This document shows positions 1 through 15,000 of a DNA stretch of 64,000 nucleotides, one piece after another. Positions within the stretch are counted from its first letter, which is position 1, and the number at the start of each line of letters is the position of its first letter. Position numbers and translations under genes: made by a program. The notes under the pieces were generated by a model. That model had not been told where the DNA came from, searched no databases, and was given only the letters and a program-made list of their open reading frames with translations. Source of the stretch: Zonotrichia leucophrys gambelii (taxonomy: Eukaryota; Chordata; Aves; Passeriformes; Passerellidae); contig NC_088171.1 in NCBI RefSeq assembly GCF_028769735.1, positions 68,961,216-69,025,215 of the forward strand, read 5' to 3'.

Positions 1-3000
1 AGAATCAGAAGTAGTGTGTTCGTCATTGCATGTAACAAAGAATTTTAATGACATCCTATTTATATCATAAAAGGCACTGTGCATGTGTCACCCTTGTGTT
101 TTGATGTAGCTGTCTCTCAAATATCTTCTGATAGACATCTCTGCCAGTCATTGAGAGGCAGTAGGAGTAAAATATGCTAGGACATTTAACACAATACTGA
201 GTATTTTTATTTGCCTTGTATTCCTGGCTCTGTAGTACTCCTAACTACACTTCATTAGGTTTGGAAGGGTTTTTCCTTGCCAAGGAAGGGCTATGCTACT
301 GTGAGATTCTTATAGGTGTCTGTTATCACATGATGTGCTACAGCAGAGACCCCCACCCACACATAGAATACCAGCATTTGTGGTTGGCTTGGACCAGACA
401 TGGCAAAGAAATACCAAAAATATAAGAGACAACTGAGGCAGAAGGACAAGGGTGAGAGCAATAAGGGAAAGGGGTGCGTGGCTGTGAACCCCTGCAGGGA
501 TAAATGCTGCATGAGTCATCTCATGCAGTCCTTTGGCTAATCTCAGTGCTTCCACCATGACTCAGGGTTTAGGAATGAAGATGCAAATGCAGGCAGCAAG
601 TATAGGCCCCTTGTGGCTAGTGAACACTTGTGTTTTCAAATCATCAGAACAGACAGGAAAGACCTAGCCCTGCCATTAGTCTTTTGTTCCAGCTTCTAGC
701 CTAAAGAATATAAATGAGGACAGGAGATTTTTGTTCTCAGCAGATCCCACCAAACTGGGAAAGCAGCAGATGAAACAGCTGCACAGATACCCAGGATCCA
801 AAAGGTAGTTCCTATCCCAGCAATTTTTAGGAAGGCCACACTTTCTTCTTCTATATTTTGAGATTTCTTTCAGTGACATCCTTGAGTATGAAATTTAATT
901 CTGGTGGATGAAGACAATGGTTTTGTTTGCTGGTGTTTTAAATAATTTTGTTTAAGAATAATGATATGTTGTGTTTATGCTGAAACTTCCAGGAGGAAAG
1001 TGACTTTGCTGTGATAAGAGATTCTACTTATAATAACCATCACAGAGATGGGGAAATGACAGCTAACCCAATATCACACAAACTCTCTTCATCACAGCCG
1101 GGAAGAAATTAGCAATCTGTTGGTCCTTGGTTCCCAAAATGAGATCCTCCCCAAACAGAAATATTTGCAGAACTATTACATATAACTATTATTTGACTGA
1201 CAACCTTTGTACATCGTTGTGCATTAGTGGTTGTTTTCTATACAGTTTTTTGGGGTTTTTTTTGTTGATGAGTTTGCCTCAATTGATGGAGAATTGAGAC
1301 TCTGTATCAGGTGCACTATCCTCTGACATAGTTTTCACTGCTTTCATCACTGCCTTGTCTCAGCCTTCCTTTTTGTTGCACTTTGGGGTTTTTTTTAGGT
1401 TTTAAAAGAATAAATGTGATATGTCCTGGGAAGAAAAGACACAAATTAAACCAAATCTTCACTGTGCAAATAATCTGAAATATCCTATCCAGTATCCAAG
1501 AATGATGGTCACCTTAAAGAAAGGTATCTGTGTTTTCCCAACCCACTTTTTTTTTTTTTAGTTTTTAATTGCTCTCTATTTTACATTTCTGTATAGACAT
1601 TTAAATCTGTGCGAAGTGAGTATGTATTTTTAAAATCTTCCTATGTCACCCTGACAAAAGTGACCATACACAGAGTGGGGTGATACAGAATTTTTTTCTC
1701 TGAGCTGACTGGATCTATCAGTGTGGAAGATTGAACACGCTGGCATTCAGCTCTGTCAAAAGAGAAACTCCATAATGTGCTCTGTTTCAGCAAATACTGA
1801 TCTCCTTTGTTGCAAGGCTTTCTGTATGCATCATTAGTCACTTGACATTCTGTGTACCCTAGAAACCCAGAAACAGCAGCATCAATGCTTATTTGTTTAT
1901 ATATTTTAAGAAATTTCATTTATGGTTTGACTTCAGTCACATCACAAATTATCTTTCAAGAGCCTGTCTCATCAGAAAATAGCTGGAGACTGGCCAACAT
2001 GCCCATGGCCTTGCCATTTTTATTCCTTGCTTCAATGACTCAACTGACCCACACCCCTAGGACTTCCATAGTACTCATGACCTCCCCGAGGAGTGCTACA
2101 ACTATTCATAGCTGCAATTCACAGGCTGGCTGGCACAGAGGACCACATTCACGAGATAGGGGTAGAGCTAAGCTGCTTTAGCTGGAGGCTTCATCCAGCA
2201 GATGGAGCAGCTGCCTGACTCTGTGGAGATGCCTGTATCTTTGTCCAGGGCAGTGTGATCTGGTGGCCTGGTAATTATTAACTAAAATGTGTTCATTGTT
2301 ATTTGCTTGCATCTATGGGCATGAGAGAGAACTCTGTCCCACTGGATATTTTGGAAAAAATTTACTACTTCCTGTGCTTGTGTGCTCCCATTAAAATAGT
2401 TTCCAACTTCAGAGTTTGTCATTAGGCTCTTAGAGCTGGCAAGGCAAATGGTGATCTCTGCTGTAAATCTAGAATGTCATCTGACACTGGCTTGACTGAT
2501 GGAAACTGATCTCACATGGAGCCCACTGTAGGGCTTAAGAGAAACCTGCTCATGCTCTATAATTATCAGTGGCTCTAGTCAAAGGGAGCTGATGCACCTT
2601 GTGGAGTTAAAGACTCCCAAGTTGTAATGGCAAGACACGTGGGTGCCCTTTACCTTGCATATAAGCAGTTCCACATCATCCCATGGGCATGGGAACACAA
2701 GGCAAACCTAGCATTCCCAAGGTTTTATGTGCTGCTGTTACATTTCCCCTACTCCATCCTGGAATAATTTTTTTACCTACTCTTTCTGCCAACCTCCTTA
2801 GATGGTGTCACGTTCTGTCAGCTGGGTAAAGTGCTGGTACATTTACTTCACTCTTGACATTGTGACATGTGCTTTAGAGATAATGACAATTTCAGACAGC
2901 CCATGGCATGACAGGCCCTCATTCCCATGCTGTTTAAACGTGTGCTTCTGTAGGAAACCAAGGAGGAGAGATAAGGATGCCATCTGTACCCCAACCATGA

Positions 3001-6000
3001 ATCTGGGCCTAAGAATGCAAAACCTGTAGCTGCCCTGAATGTGGGAGCCACTCTTGGTCATGTCAGAGCTCCAGGCAGGGGAACTGCCTCCTCACACAGA
3101 ACATAAGGGCCATGTCTTTGCATCTTCTCAAGCCCAAGCAGAGCTGGAGGGGCAGTTCAGGTGTCACAAAGGCAATGTCCTGCCTTTCTCCACAGAGGCA
3201 AACTTGGCTACTCACCAATGTCTTGCCCATTTGTGCTGTTTAAAGCTGTTCCATGGACATGGAGGGTTGTTGCCAGGGCAATAACACCTTGCAGAGAGGC
3301 AAAATTACTCATTGTTTTTCCTTTTTATGACATTTGAAAGTGGGCAGAAGTCCTCGGAGTTGTCTCTATCTGTCAGTTTGGCATATTTCACCGCAGAACC
3401 AAGGGAAGTTCTACCTGTCAAATCATTCTGTTGTAGCATCTTTTCTACAAGCATTTTTCCTATATATTTACACCTCTCTCAAACACAAAGGTCATGGAGA
3501 CCATGGATTTGTTTTCAGTTACAAGTGACTGGTTGTAAATCTCCTTCTGACATGGAAACTGCTTTTGGCAAAATCCCAGACCCATTTCCCACTGGTTTCC
3601 TTGCCATGGCGTAGTGATTGCTGTGGGCTTGGCTGATCCTTCACCCACAGTTTCCTTGAAGGAGTTCAGGCTAATGTCAGAAATGAGAGCACTTCTTGGG
3701 CTGCTTCTGCTCTTTCCAGGATTGGACTTGAGATTTCCAATGTATCTGGAGGTAATGCCCATTTTCTCCTTCACAGAGCAGAGTTCTGCTTCCAGAGGCA
3801 GTCTGGCCCTTTGTGATTAATTCTTTGGTTAAAGCCTAGGTGCCTTTGATTTAGGGTTGGGGTTTTTTTGCTTCTAAGATGTCTTCTTACGTTGCAATAT
3901 TAAATATCTAAATCCCTCAGGGATTAATTAGCAATAAGTGATACAGGATGTGGTCTGAAAGCTAGAAAAGAGATCTATATTGACAATATGCAGAGACCAT
4001 GTTTGAGACAAGAGGCCAGTCTTTGATGGAGCCCTGGCTCCTACTTGGCATTCCTGAACATCAAGATAAATTCTTCTTAAAATACATCCTCCTTTCTGAT
4101 TTTCTGTAGTCTAACTGTGCCTTGTCTTGACTGGTCATAATAGAGAGTGTACTTTAAACCCTGATTTTCAAATCTCTTCTGTCTTCATACAGTAACACCT
4201 TAGAAAAGCAAAACTGAAGGCTACGTTCAAGACAAGTATTGCACTTTGACTGTGTAGCTTCTGTTGTTTTGGTAATCTCAAAAAATAAATTCTTAGTAGA
4301 TCTTATTTCCTGATTTTCTAATTAGGTGCCTTCCTTACACTTGGCAAAAGGAATATATCTCTTGTGGATAGATCAGTGATGTTTTTCTCTGACACCCCTA
4401 AAAGCTTCAGTATGATCTCAGTACAAGCAGCACTAAAATCCAGTCTCTGAATTTTTTGTCAGCTATTGTCTAAGATGCAGAGTCAAGTTAAATACAATGG
4501 ATTGGACTTCTCAGGGGGAGCCTTTCCTGCCTCTTCATGTCTTTACTCACTTTTCTGACCAGCCAAGGTGCCAGTTAGTGCCAGCTGCCACTTGATGTTA
4601 TGGAAACCTACCCAGCCAGAACCAAATGGAGACAAGACTGCCATGAGGTGACACTGATTGCTTTAGTGAGCCAAGCAACTCCTGGAAAGGTGATGTTAAC
4701 CAGGCATGCATGTGTCTCCTGGCCCTTCTCTGTGGGTTCCCTCTTAACACAGCTTCTCTTTTTGACTTCAATTTAAGAAACCTGGCATTTTCCCCATAGC
4801 CAAGCTGTAAAAGCATCAGCTGTTTGAAAAGTTTTCTTAAAGCAACAACACTGGCAAATGTCTTGTCTCCCCTTCCCCAAGCGATGCTCACACCATGAAA
4901 ATTAGCCTTTCAGAGGTGCAGAGCTTTTGTGCCCAAGAGAAATAGTGAAACCCTTCCCAAGCTGACAAGCCCTGACAAGCTCTACCTGATATTTTATATT
5001 GCTGTTTCTCTGTCCCTGTGCCAGGGTAAGCAGATACCCAGTGGATATTCCTGGGAAAGGAGCCTGTGAAACTGCACAGGAGCTGCTTCAGAGTTTGAGT
5101 TTGAGTGGCCAGAGCAGATTGATGCCATTTCCTACCCAGGTTGTGGCCTGGCAAGGTGAACTGACTCATTGCAAGAGAAGGAGGGCTAATTCTCTTGGAA
5201 TGGGAAACAGGCATACAGATTTCCCCCCAGGATGAATGAGAGCTCTGTGGTGACAATGAGAGCTCAGATGTTTAGGATGAGCTAATTTCCAGCCTGGTTT
5301 TATAATCTCTTAGCAGACTTTGACATGCATCTGCCTGTGCAGTGAATTGGTGCATTTCACAGGTGAATAGGCATTTCTGAGACACTGGTTCTTGCCAGCT
5401 GAGATGACTTTGGTCACCTGACATGTCTTGCCCTTTCTTCTGGGGAGTATGGATCACTTTAATTCTGATTTATTTTTAACATAAAGAAGACAAAACATTT
5501 CAACTTTATAATAGAAAGGGTTTCCACAGCAGAAATTGCAGACAGTTTGGCTGGAGATTTTTGTTGTTGGAGCTTTTTTGGGATTGGGCTTGCTGAGTTT
5601 TGGTTCTTTGGGAGTACTTTTTTGGTACAATCCAAGCAGGGACATCTAGCTCTAGAAACCAGGTTATGAAAAGCAGAAAGACACATGAAAATGTTCCTTG
5701 GCTTAAATTCTGCAATAGCTTAATTCTGGAATGGTCCTAATGGCCTTTCTGGAGCTCTCCCACCAGGACAGAATTGTTGGTTATGAAAGACTTGTTCCGT
5801 TCTCTGCAGGAGGTGGAAAAATTAAAAAGCACAGCAAAAGCTGGGAGATGGAGTGGACTCTTTTTGTGATGCCACGTATCTCTATGAGTTTTATGGCTCT
5901 ATTTATAAGCAATCACCTATGTCAAGAGCCTGTCTTTGCCTCTTTTGTCTTTTGCCTATGACTTGAACGCAAAACTTCCAAGGAGAAGAGCAAATTCCAG

Positions 6001-9000
6001 GCTGATACTCTTTTGTGTGTGCAGCAGGCTCAGATCAGACTGTGCTGTCTGTGAATAGGCTGCAGAAAAATCTATAGGGTAGAAAAGAGAGGTTATTAAA
6101 AGCCTTGTCAGGGGTCTATGAGTTCACAGCTCAGAAAGGGAGCTGTTGAGAGAAGAGACAGGACCCTCAAGCATGGGGCTTTTCTCCTGAAATAGTATGT
6201 AAGGCAGGAATGAAAAAGGAGAGGAGTGTTTTTGTGGAAGAGCTCTAGAGAGGAGGTGAACGAGCTGACTGAAAGAGATAGAGAGAGGCTGAAGGGGCAG
6301 TCAGGGGAAACCAGGTTAGAAAGAATCCTGAGGGAAAATCTGATGCCTTGCAACACCTCACCAGCTCAGTCTTTGCTGGGCAGCTGATTTGGTTGTTCAT
6401 GATCACGCAGATCCCGCAGCTGCTGCTGGATCTCACACTGGTGGATGCTGTGCTTGTGCTGCCTCCCCTTAGATTTTGTGTTTGGAAAGAGTTTAGACTT
6501 GGCCAGTGGCCTGACCTTCCTGCTGTGTTAGAGCCTGATGGATGGAGAGAAGCTGAGGTAGATGCTGGGCAGACATAAGCTGTGCCCTCTCCAGGGTCTG
6601 CTTACCTGCAGGTGAACTTTTGTTAGATTTGATTAAGAGCTCTTCTTTTCTCATATGATGAGCAGCAAATTTCTAAGTCCTCCGTTTAATCAGTGTGTTC
6701 AAAATACTCCCAGACCAACAGAAGTCTCAGAAAAAAGTCATCCTCCATAAAATATGGCTGAAGTTAATGCAGATGCTGTCTTGAGTCCATGATAGTGAAC
6801 ACATACTCAATCAAACAAATAGAAAGCAATTGCTCAGTTTAGGAGGAAAATGTTGATGGAAAGCAGCTGAGGTGAACTTCCTGAAACATGCCCTGTTTCC
6901 AAAATGTAAACATTTTAGTCTACTGATTTTTAAGAATGCATTATCCAGATTGTTAGCATTGCAGGAGTGGTCCTCAGATATACTTGCACATGCTATCAAG
7001 TTTGAAATTACTTTTCCTCCATACAAATGTATCTACATGTAGAGTCTAGCTATAATCTGCTTCTTTAAAATCTCTATTGCCTTATAGTAAGCTGAAAATT
7101 AGATAAGTGAGTCTGGCTTTACAGTTTGAGCAAAGGCTCTTCCTGACTTCCCTATGATACAATGAGCTATTAAGTACCTGGATCCATTTTGCTGAACTAG
7201 TAAGTTCTGAAATATCTTCATTTTATTGTGCTGCCTTAGAAACCTTTTGCTCCTGTGTGGAACTCAAAGATGCTTTAATTTTCTGGGATATCTTTAAGAG
7301 ATACAGGCAGAGCAGATGGTAATATATATGTATACTTGACAGTGTCATCAGCATTCTAAGAGTGGTTGAATATCTAATACTGTATTCTGATACTATACAT
7401 ATTCTATTTATAGTATATATTCTATACTATATGCTATTCTAATACTAATATTATACTATATAATGTGACTGTATATAATATTATACTACTATACTCAGAG
7501 AAATTACTCTCCAAGTAAATGTTAAACATGCTACGTTCTGCATGAATAAACCAAAATACATAATTAAGTTTTGAGATGTCCAAAGGCCAACCAATGATAG
7601 TTATCATTTACTTTCCATTCTAGATTTCTTTTCTGAAAGCCTTTATTATACAAATTCCTTTGCAATTACTTACAAGACTTGCTGATGAGGAAGGGCGGCT
7701 AGTTTGAGTCCTCCTGACCACTTCTTACTTCTTTTTCTTATCTTTATTATACTGTGTGGCCAAGTGACAACCTTGACTCCTGGCGGAAAGAAAAGGTTGT
7801 TTGGCTTTGTCCCTTCAGGTTTAGTTTCTAGTTTGATCAGCTATGGTGCCACTTGAATATGGTTGTGTATAATTAAACCTCTGTGTGTGTTTTTGTTTTG
7901 CTTGGGTTTTGTATTCAATGTAAGACCAGTGGCTGTCTTGGCTATGGGTTGGCTGTGCTGGTTGAGCAGCTTTGTAGCAGTACCCTGAGAGCTACTCACT
8001 CTGAGAAGAGGAGAAGAGAAACCATTAAATTCGCAGGGTACCAAACTGCATGTGTTGTTAGCGTTCTGCAACACCTTTCCCTGGAATAAGGAAGCATCCA
8101 GAAGGCTTTCCCAGGATTAGCTGGCAATGTAAGAGTGAAGAGTGGTCTCACCTGCCCAGTGCAGAGCACTGATCATGGAAGCAGGTCAGGAATGGGATCA
8201 TGAAGTCTGGCTGTGATTATTGCCTTGGTTAGTGAGGCAATCTCTCAAGCAGGATCTATTACTTCAGGACTTAGCTACAGCTTGAAGTCAATGCTGCACA
8301 GAAAGCCTAGAGGTGCAGAAATCTCCCTTGAATGTGTAGCAACACTGAAAAGATTTGATTTTTTTTTTGTTAGGTTGCTCCTGAGAAAAGAAGTAATGCT
8401 ACAGCTGAGTTAAGCTGTGAGGATCCTTGTAAGCAGTAGTGAGAGGCTGGAACATGCCACACTCCATACCAACATTTTTAATGGAAGTTATTATAGGTTT
8501 ATTTAAAAATTCTAAAATTATTTCCTGGAATAGATTGGAGTGGAACATTTTTCCAGGTAAAAAGAAGATAACTGTCACTGAAAAAGGTGAAAAATCTTAT
8601 CTGGATAGTAACCGAATAGAAATGGTCCGAGATGTGGATCTCAGCATAAGAGTTGCTGTTGAGATGTCAGACTGTAGTAGAGGCAAATGCAAGAAGCCTT
8701 CTTGCTCGTTAGCTTTTAATGCTCTCCTCTGTCACTGGTTTGTAGGTACAGTGTTTTACTTATTTATGCCCAAGGTGATATATGTGAATGAGAGCTGGCA
8801 GCAGCTGCTGAATAATGGATGAAGCACCCGAATTCTGCTGGTGCCAATTTCCGCAGAACGGGGAGTTGGACTGAGGGCTTGCTGAGCGCTCTGCTATTGC
8901 TTCCCTGGCAATGGCAAGAAACTTCCAGCAAGTCCTGGGGTGTCTCAGTGAAGAATGTCTTTCTGCAGAGTGTACCTTGACATCTTACATCACGGTCTGT

Positions 9001-12000
9001 TTAATTTTCTAGCTGATTGCTTCCATTTCTAATGAAGAGTCTGACCAGCACTGGTGTGCAAGAATAGCAATTTCCCCTTTCCACCACCTTTTTCAGAGCT
9101 TTCAAAGTGCATTCTTAAAGCCTTTATGCACAATTTCAAATGAATAAGCTTTGCTAAGAAAGACAGCAGAAATGTTTTAATTAGAGTAACCTAATGGGCT
9201 GGCTGAGCTCTGAATACAGCAGTGGCAGGAGATCACTGAAAAGCTTCTGCCCTTATCTGGCCTTAATCATATATCTTGGTTTCCAGGGCACTTGAAGGCT
9301 TTATTTTGAATGCTTCACAGATTACACTAACTAATATGAGAACAGGGTCATTAGTGTAATAAATCTCAGGTAAGTGTAGAGGTACCCTTAGGAAACCTTT
9401 CTATATTTTGCCGCTGATAGCAGTTGTCGGACAAGTCTATAAAAAATAAGTGTTGACATATGGTGTAGGATACTGATACACACATGTCAAATGCTAATGC
9501 TGCCATTTTTCCAGCAAAATGAGGCCAGGCAGTCTAAGCTTTGGCAACATGGCTCTGCAACAACATGCCTTGCTTGCCCTGGAGGAAGCCAAGCTCATCC
9601 TTGCTGAGCAGTGGTGTTTGTCTATACAAGACAAACACTAAAGGTCTGATTACAGTTCAGTGACTTGCTCACAAAATGTTGGATTTTTCTCTCCACTAAC
9701 TGAGGAGCTTGAGTCCATAGCCCCGCTGGCAAAATAGGTATTTTTAACCTCATTTGTAGGAGGGACAGGAGTTGGTTGGGCTACAGCAGCCTGGTTAAAA
9801 ACATCTGACCATCCCACAAGCTGTGGTCCAGGATTCACTTTGGTTCCTGTTTTAGCCAAGCAGGGCTTGACTTCAGTGGAACTTGATTTGCCTCACCCTT
9901 CTGATGACCCCTGGGCTTGCAGGGTGTGTGGGAGGGGTGCTGGCTGACTCTATCTGTGTTTTGCTCTTCGGTCCTGAGGGCTTATCTAAAAGTTCACACC
10001 GGATAGGAGGGGCTGGAAAACGTGTGGAGAGGAAGAAGAGGAACCTGTCTGTTCTGGGACTATCAAAGGGACAACCCAGTCACATTTGCAGTAAACCAGC
10101 TGCCCTCCATCTGGAGCTGCTGTGCTAGGCAAATTGGTGGGGAAGGGATTTTAATCCTACCTGCCTTGTCCCAACCTGCTGGGGATATCCTGCAGTAGAA
10201 CAGTGATGGAGAAACAGCTACCCTGCCTGAAGTAAAGCTGTCAAATAATGCCCAAGGATGTTTGAAAGCACACCAGCAAGATTGTTTAGTGGGCCTGCCT
10301 TTGGACAATGTGATTGAGCTGCATCCTAATGAGTTTGTTGCTAATTCCACCCCAGCTTGCTCTGTTACTGATGGAGATATCTCTGCTGGCTCCTTTGCTC
10401 CAGCACACAAAGGCTGCTCTGTGTGCATGTCTGCAACAGTGTCACTGTTTTCTTTCTTGTTTTTAATCCTTCATTCCCAAGTGATTCTGGACAGATTGTT
10501 TTTCCTTCTGTATAGCTTTGTAAGGATAATGAAGTAGCAGAAGCAGTGGGGGGCTGTGGGGGAGAGAATTAACACACTGTTCCTAGCTTTAGGATGACCA
10601 GATGCATGAGGGGGACCTGACCCAGGGAGGGCTGTTCCCCCTGCAGTGCCTGCACAGCTCCTGCTCTTAGGCTGGAACACAGCTCCACTTTGATTAAAAA
10701 CCAGAATGGCCAAAGAAAGCTGAAAAAGGAGAAGGGGGCCGTGCTAAATTGTGCATGTGTGCCATTGGGTAATCTCAGAGGGACAAATGCACAAAATCCA
10801 ACACAATGATCCTAGGAGAGAAATGTTACTTCTGTGTGGCTCTGTGTGTGTCACCTTTGTCATCACTTTTCATGGGTCTGGAAGAGTCCCTGTTCATCCC
10901 CAGGTTTGACAGCAGCTGCTTTCTTTGGCTCTGGCAGCCCAGCAGCTGAGGGGGATGGAGACAGTGGGGGTAGATCCTGTGCAGTGAAGCAGCAGCGCAG
11001 GGTGCAGGGGGATTCAGCACTGTGGCAGAAGGGTGGGCGGTTGGAAAGCCTTTCTGTAAGACAAGGTGTAAGGGATGGCATCAAAGGGGCTGGGGAAAAC
11101 AGCCATTTTCTGCAGAGCCATGGTGGCACTGCCCTGCTCTGCACTGCTGGGCAGGCAGGCAGTTTCGGTAGTGCAAAGTCATCTTTTGTGAAGGGGAAAT
11201 GGGGCATTGGGTTTGGGGAGGAGTTGTCTGAGAAAATTGGCTTCCTTCTCCATTACGTTATAGCATGAATGAGGAAGGTAAAGGATGTTTTACCTAGAAT
11301 GAAACTTTTGGTGCTGGAAATACCAGCCCCCTCAGACCATCCAGAGGCTTTCATTTAGTTGCAAAGATGTGTCTTTCCTACTTACTCTGTCTGAAAATTC
11401 TTACTGAATTCCTGACAGCTTTCAGAACATCACAGACCCACTCTCTTCCCCCTTGCTATGGAAAATTAGACTTTGGTGTCTTCTAGTCAAAACAAAACTA
11501 TTTAAAAGGTATAGGGAGTAAAACCTGCTTTCTAGTCCCTCTCTTGCATGCTGGATTTATTCTTCAAGATGTCTGTCTGTAATTATGGTCATCCTTCCTG
11601 TGGAGAAGGTGGCAGACCACCAGCCCTGGTGACCCAGGCTGCTGTGCTCTAGAGAGGGAAGCTGGCTGCTCACACATACCTGGCTCACACTAATAGGGCT
11701 GGTAGCAAACATTTAGCAAAAAAAAAAAATCTTGAAGCAAATATTTAGCAAATGTCCAGAGCTACCAGTAAGAAGGACGTTTCTGAATCAGTCCAAACAA
11801 TTCTGATCCTTTACTAGGTAGTGTTTGTAAGGGCTGAGGATGTGTTCCAGCTCCTCCATTACAAAGCATTGCTTTCATTGTTGTGCATTTTTCAGCAATA
11901 TCCCACCGTGTGGGTCTTCCCTCTAACTTTAAAATTGTCCTGCTCACCTTTAACCCACAGTGAAAGTGCTGATTCAGCATAAAACTTGTGCTGTGGTGTA

Positions 12001-15000
12001 CCTTGCCCCCTTAAACTGAGTTAGAGAGAATGAAGAGCACTTTGGATTGCTTTGCCTTTTTAATCTCTCCAAATAATAATTTTGCTTTAACCTGCATTTC
12101 CCAGTTACCCAAAATGTTTGTTTTTAACAGTAATTGGGGAATCCCACTTCTAAGTGAGAAGTTAGTGTTATTTATATTAAGCATGATCAGGGGTTTTATA
12201 TTTTTGTATTTATGTTTCAGATTTTCTATTTGTTTCTGCTTGTACCCACCTACTTCAGCTTTCTGGAGGGAACTACACCACTTGTCCAGCAAGCAGTTGT
12301 CTCCAAAGCCCAACTGCAGGCTTGTCATGAGGCATTTTTGTGGGACTTTCCTCCATGGACTCCTTCCAAGCCTGCCTGTGCTGTTCCTCCCCAGTCTCAT
12401 CTGTTTCACTGCAGAGTTTGCTTTTTATCTTTGGTATAAATGGTCATTGTTCAGCAGTAGAAAATAATCAGGCCAGAAAACCTGGCTTTGTTCCATCAAG
12501 TCAGGTGCTTTTTTTATCCTGCTTGGGAGTGGGGGTGGGGGGATGGAAATGAACCCCTCTAGCTCTGTGTTCCAAATGGCTTTTTCAGCTTCTGTGGTTG
12601 TTCTTTTGCCTTATGGATGCTGATAGTTGTGGCTGGAGGAGGAAAGCATCTTATCAGTGCCTCTCAGGGCTGCTCTGAGGGAGAGACAAGGCCGACCATG
12701 CTGGCAGCTGCCTGTGCCCGAAGGTACAGAAATCTGCTGCAGCACTGCACACGTGCCACACCACAAAGGATGGCTACTTCTTCCCTTCGGGCAAAACACA
12801 AAAACGATATTTCTGAAGTGAAGGGGAGGAGCTACGGCTTAGGGGAAGGGTGATGTTTTCAAAAAAGCAGACAAAACCAAATGCATTCTTTTTTCCCCTC
12901 TCTCTACCCTATTTGCTAATGATATGACTTCTCCTAAGCTGTAAACAATATTTGAAAGTCTTCCAGGCTCTAAGCTTGAGAATGTCAAGGGGAATAAAAA
13001 AAGGGGGACAGTTTGGCAAGAATACTATGGAGCTCTTCCTTTACTTTCTGAAAGCAGTTCAGGCAGCCCCAGGGACACTCATGCTATAGTTATTAGTCAC
13101 CCTGAGTGCTCAATCTTTCAGAGGCTGTTTACTCTCAGTAAGAAAGGGGAAAGTCCAGCAACAGTAAATCTGCAAACATGAACACATGCCTTCATATTTT
13201 CTTGGGGTTTTATTCCCAGATTTGGCATTTCTGATGACATAATAATTAGAATGGAGTACTCTGCGTAGTTAATCTGCTGTTGTTTACTGATGGATGAGAC
13301 CTAATTTAACAAAGATCTTATTTTCTTCTTCCTTGTCCCTATGTGTATTTATCCTTTCCCTAGTTTTTAAGTGCCAAGGGTTGCTTTTTAACAAGTCTGA
13401 CTATCACAGGAATTAGCAGTTGTTCTCATTGAAATTAGCTGCTGCTTTTCCAAATGTTCTCTTTCCCTTCTTTATTTAAAATTTAAATATTTGTTCATAA
13501 TCTCTCTGTTTAATTACCTGGACTGCACAGATGTCTGGAGGCGTGATACAGGTCTGAAGATGTGGTATTCCTCCCAGTGGGACAAAACCTAATGCAAGCA
13601 ATGCAGGCACTGATGACTCCCAGGGCTAGGAGGGTTACTAGAGTACAGCTAAAAGCCCTCTGAAAAGGAGCCAAGAGGTTGACCCTGTAACTTCAGTGTC
13701 ATGTCCAAAAGGAAGGTGCCAAGAGGATTAAACTGTCTTTAAAATAGAGAGTATTTTTAGAGAACCAGGCTTTTAAGTTACATCTGTTTTGCTCGTAAAC
13801 TGACTCTGGTCTGATTTTGCAGAAGCTTGACAGTTAATTTTCCTGCAAAGCAACTCTGAACCTCTTCACCTTGTAAGGTTTTAAAACATTGCTGTGTTTG
13901 AACACGTTGTTCATGTCTGATAGGTCCAAGCTGAAGTCATTTTGCAGGCTGGATGAATTTGACTATCCTGAATGTCCAGAAGGTGGGGTAAAGAGGTGTC
14001 AGACTTGTATCACCCTGATCCAGGATTTTCAGTAGCAATAAGGAGTTAATGGCAAAATGTGAAAGTTCAGACCTTTCAAATGCTTGTTTTAGCAATTCAT
14101 AGACACTGTGTGGAAAATGCACACTGAGCATTGCAGCTGCTAAGTTTTGTTTTATTCTGTGAAACAGAGTTATCCAGGGGACAGGAAGAATGTCTTAGTG
14201 TAGTCCTTTATTTGTGCTTTGTAAGATATTAGCAGATGGATATCCAAATGAAGGGGAGGCAAAAATCAAGACCAGATCCTCATATGCCTCATTAGTCATG
14301 TGAGCAAACAAATTTAATTGAGGGGTCAGAATGGAACAAAAGCAATAATTGAACACTAATGTTAACGTGACTTTTATATGGTTGTTACTGGAAACTATGT
14401 GATCTTGCTATGTAAGACTTTTTTCAGATCCTTAAGTTCTTCCACTTAAAGGAAAAGAAGAAAAAACCAGCATTAGGAAATGCTGACCTAGCTGGTATCT
14501 ATGAATAGTCTTCTCGGTAAGCATTCCAACTTGTGAGCAAAGGCTTTGAAATCTTCCCCTGCTTGTAATGGAGCTGAATGAGTTCAGCGGTAAATATGCA
14601 ACAAGTGTAATGCCCGCTTCCTCTCTTTGTTCCCCCGAGAGTCATTCCAATGAAACAAATTCAGTGCACACTAATAAAGTGGGTAGGTAGCTATTGCAGC
14701 TTAATAGCTTCTGCTCGACCATTTTCCTTGGCAAGGAGCTTAAGGAATATTTCCAGTGAGGTCATGGTATCTTCATCATGGGCCCTTATCAGGAATTGCC
14801 TTTCCTGGTGTCAAGTCCCAGTGCTGCAGATACGCTGCCCTTTGGAGCCCTGGGCTGCTCAGGAGAAACAGAGTTAAACACACAGCAGATCCCCACAGCC
14901 CATTGTTATTGCTGCAGCCTTCTCCACTTGCACTCAAAATGTTTTCCAAATAGAATATTTATTGGGAATTGTTCTGCTTGATTTGCCCTTTTATTTTTTT

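Noticed and set aside
8439..8822. A 127-residue ORF
   Set aside because: No family character; this length is expected by chance in several of the six frames over 64 kb.
9321..9360. A 10-bp inverted repeat ATTACACTAA ... TTAGTGTAAT
   Set aside because: A couple of such pairs are expected by chance at this spacing in 64 kb.
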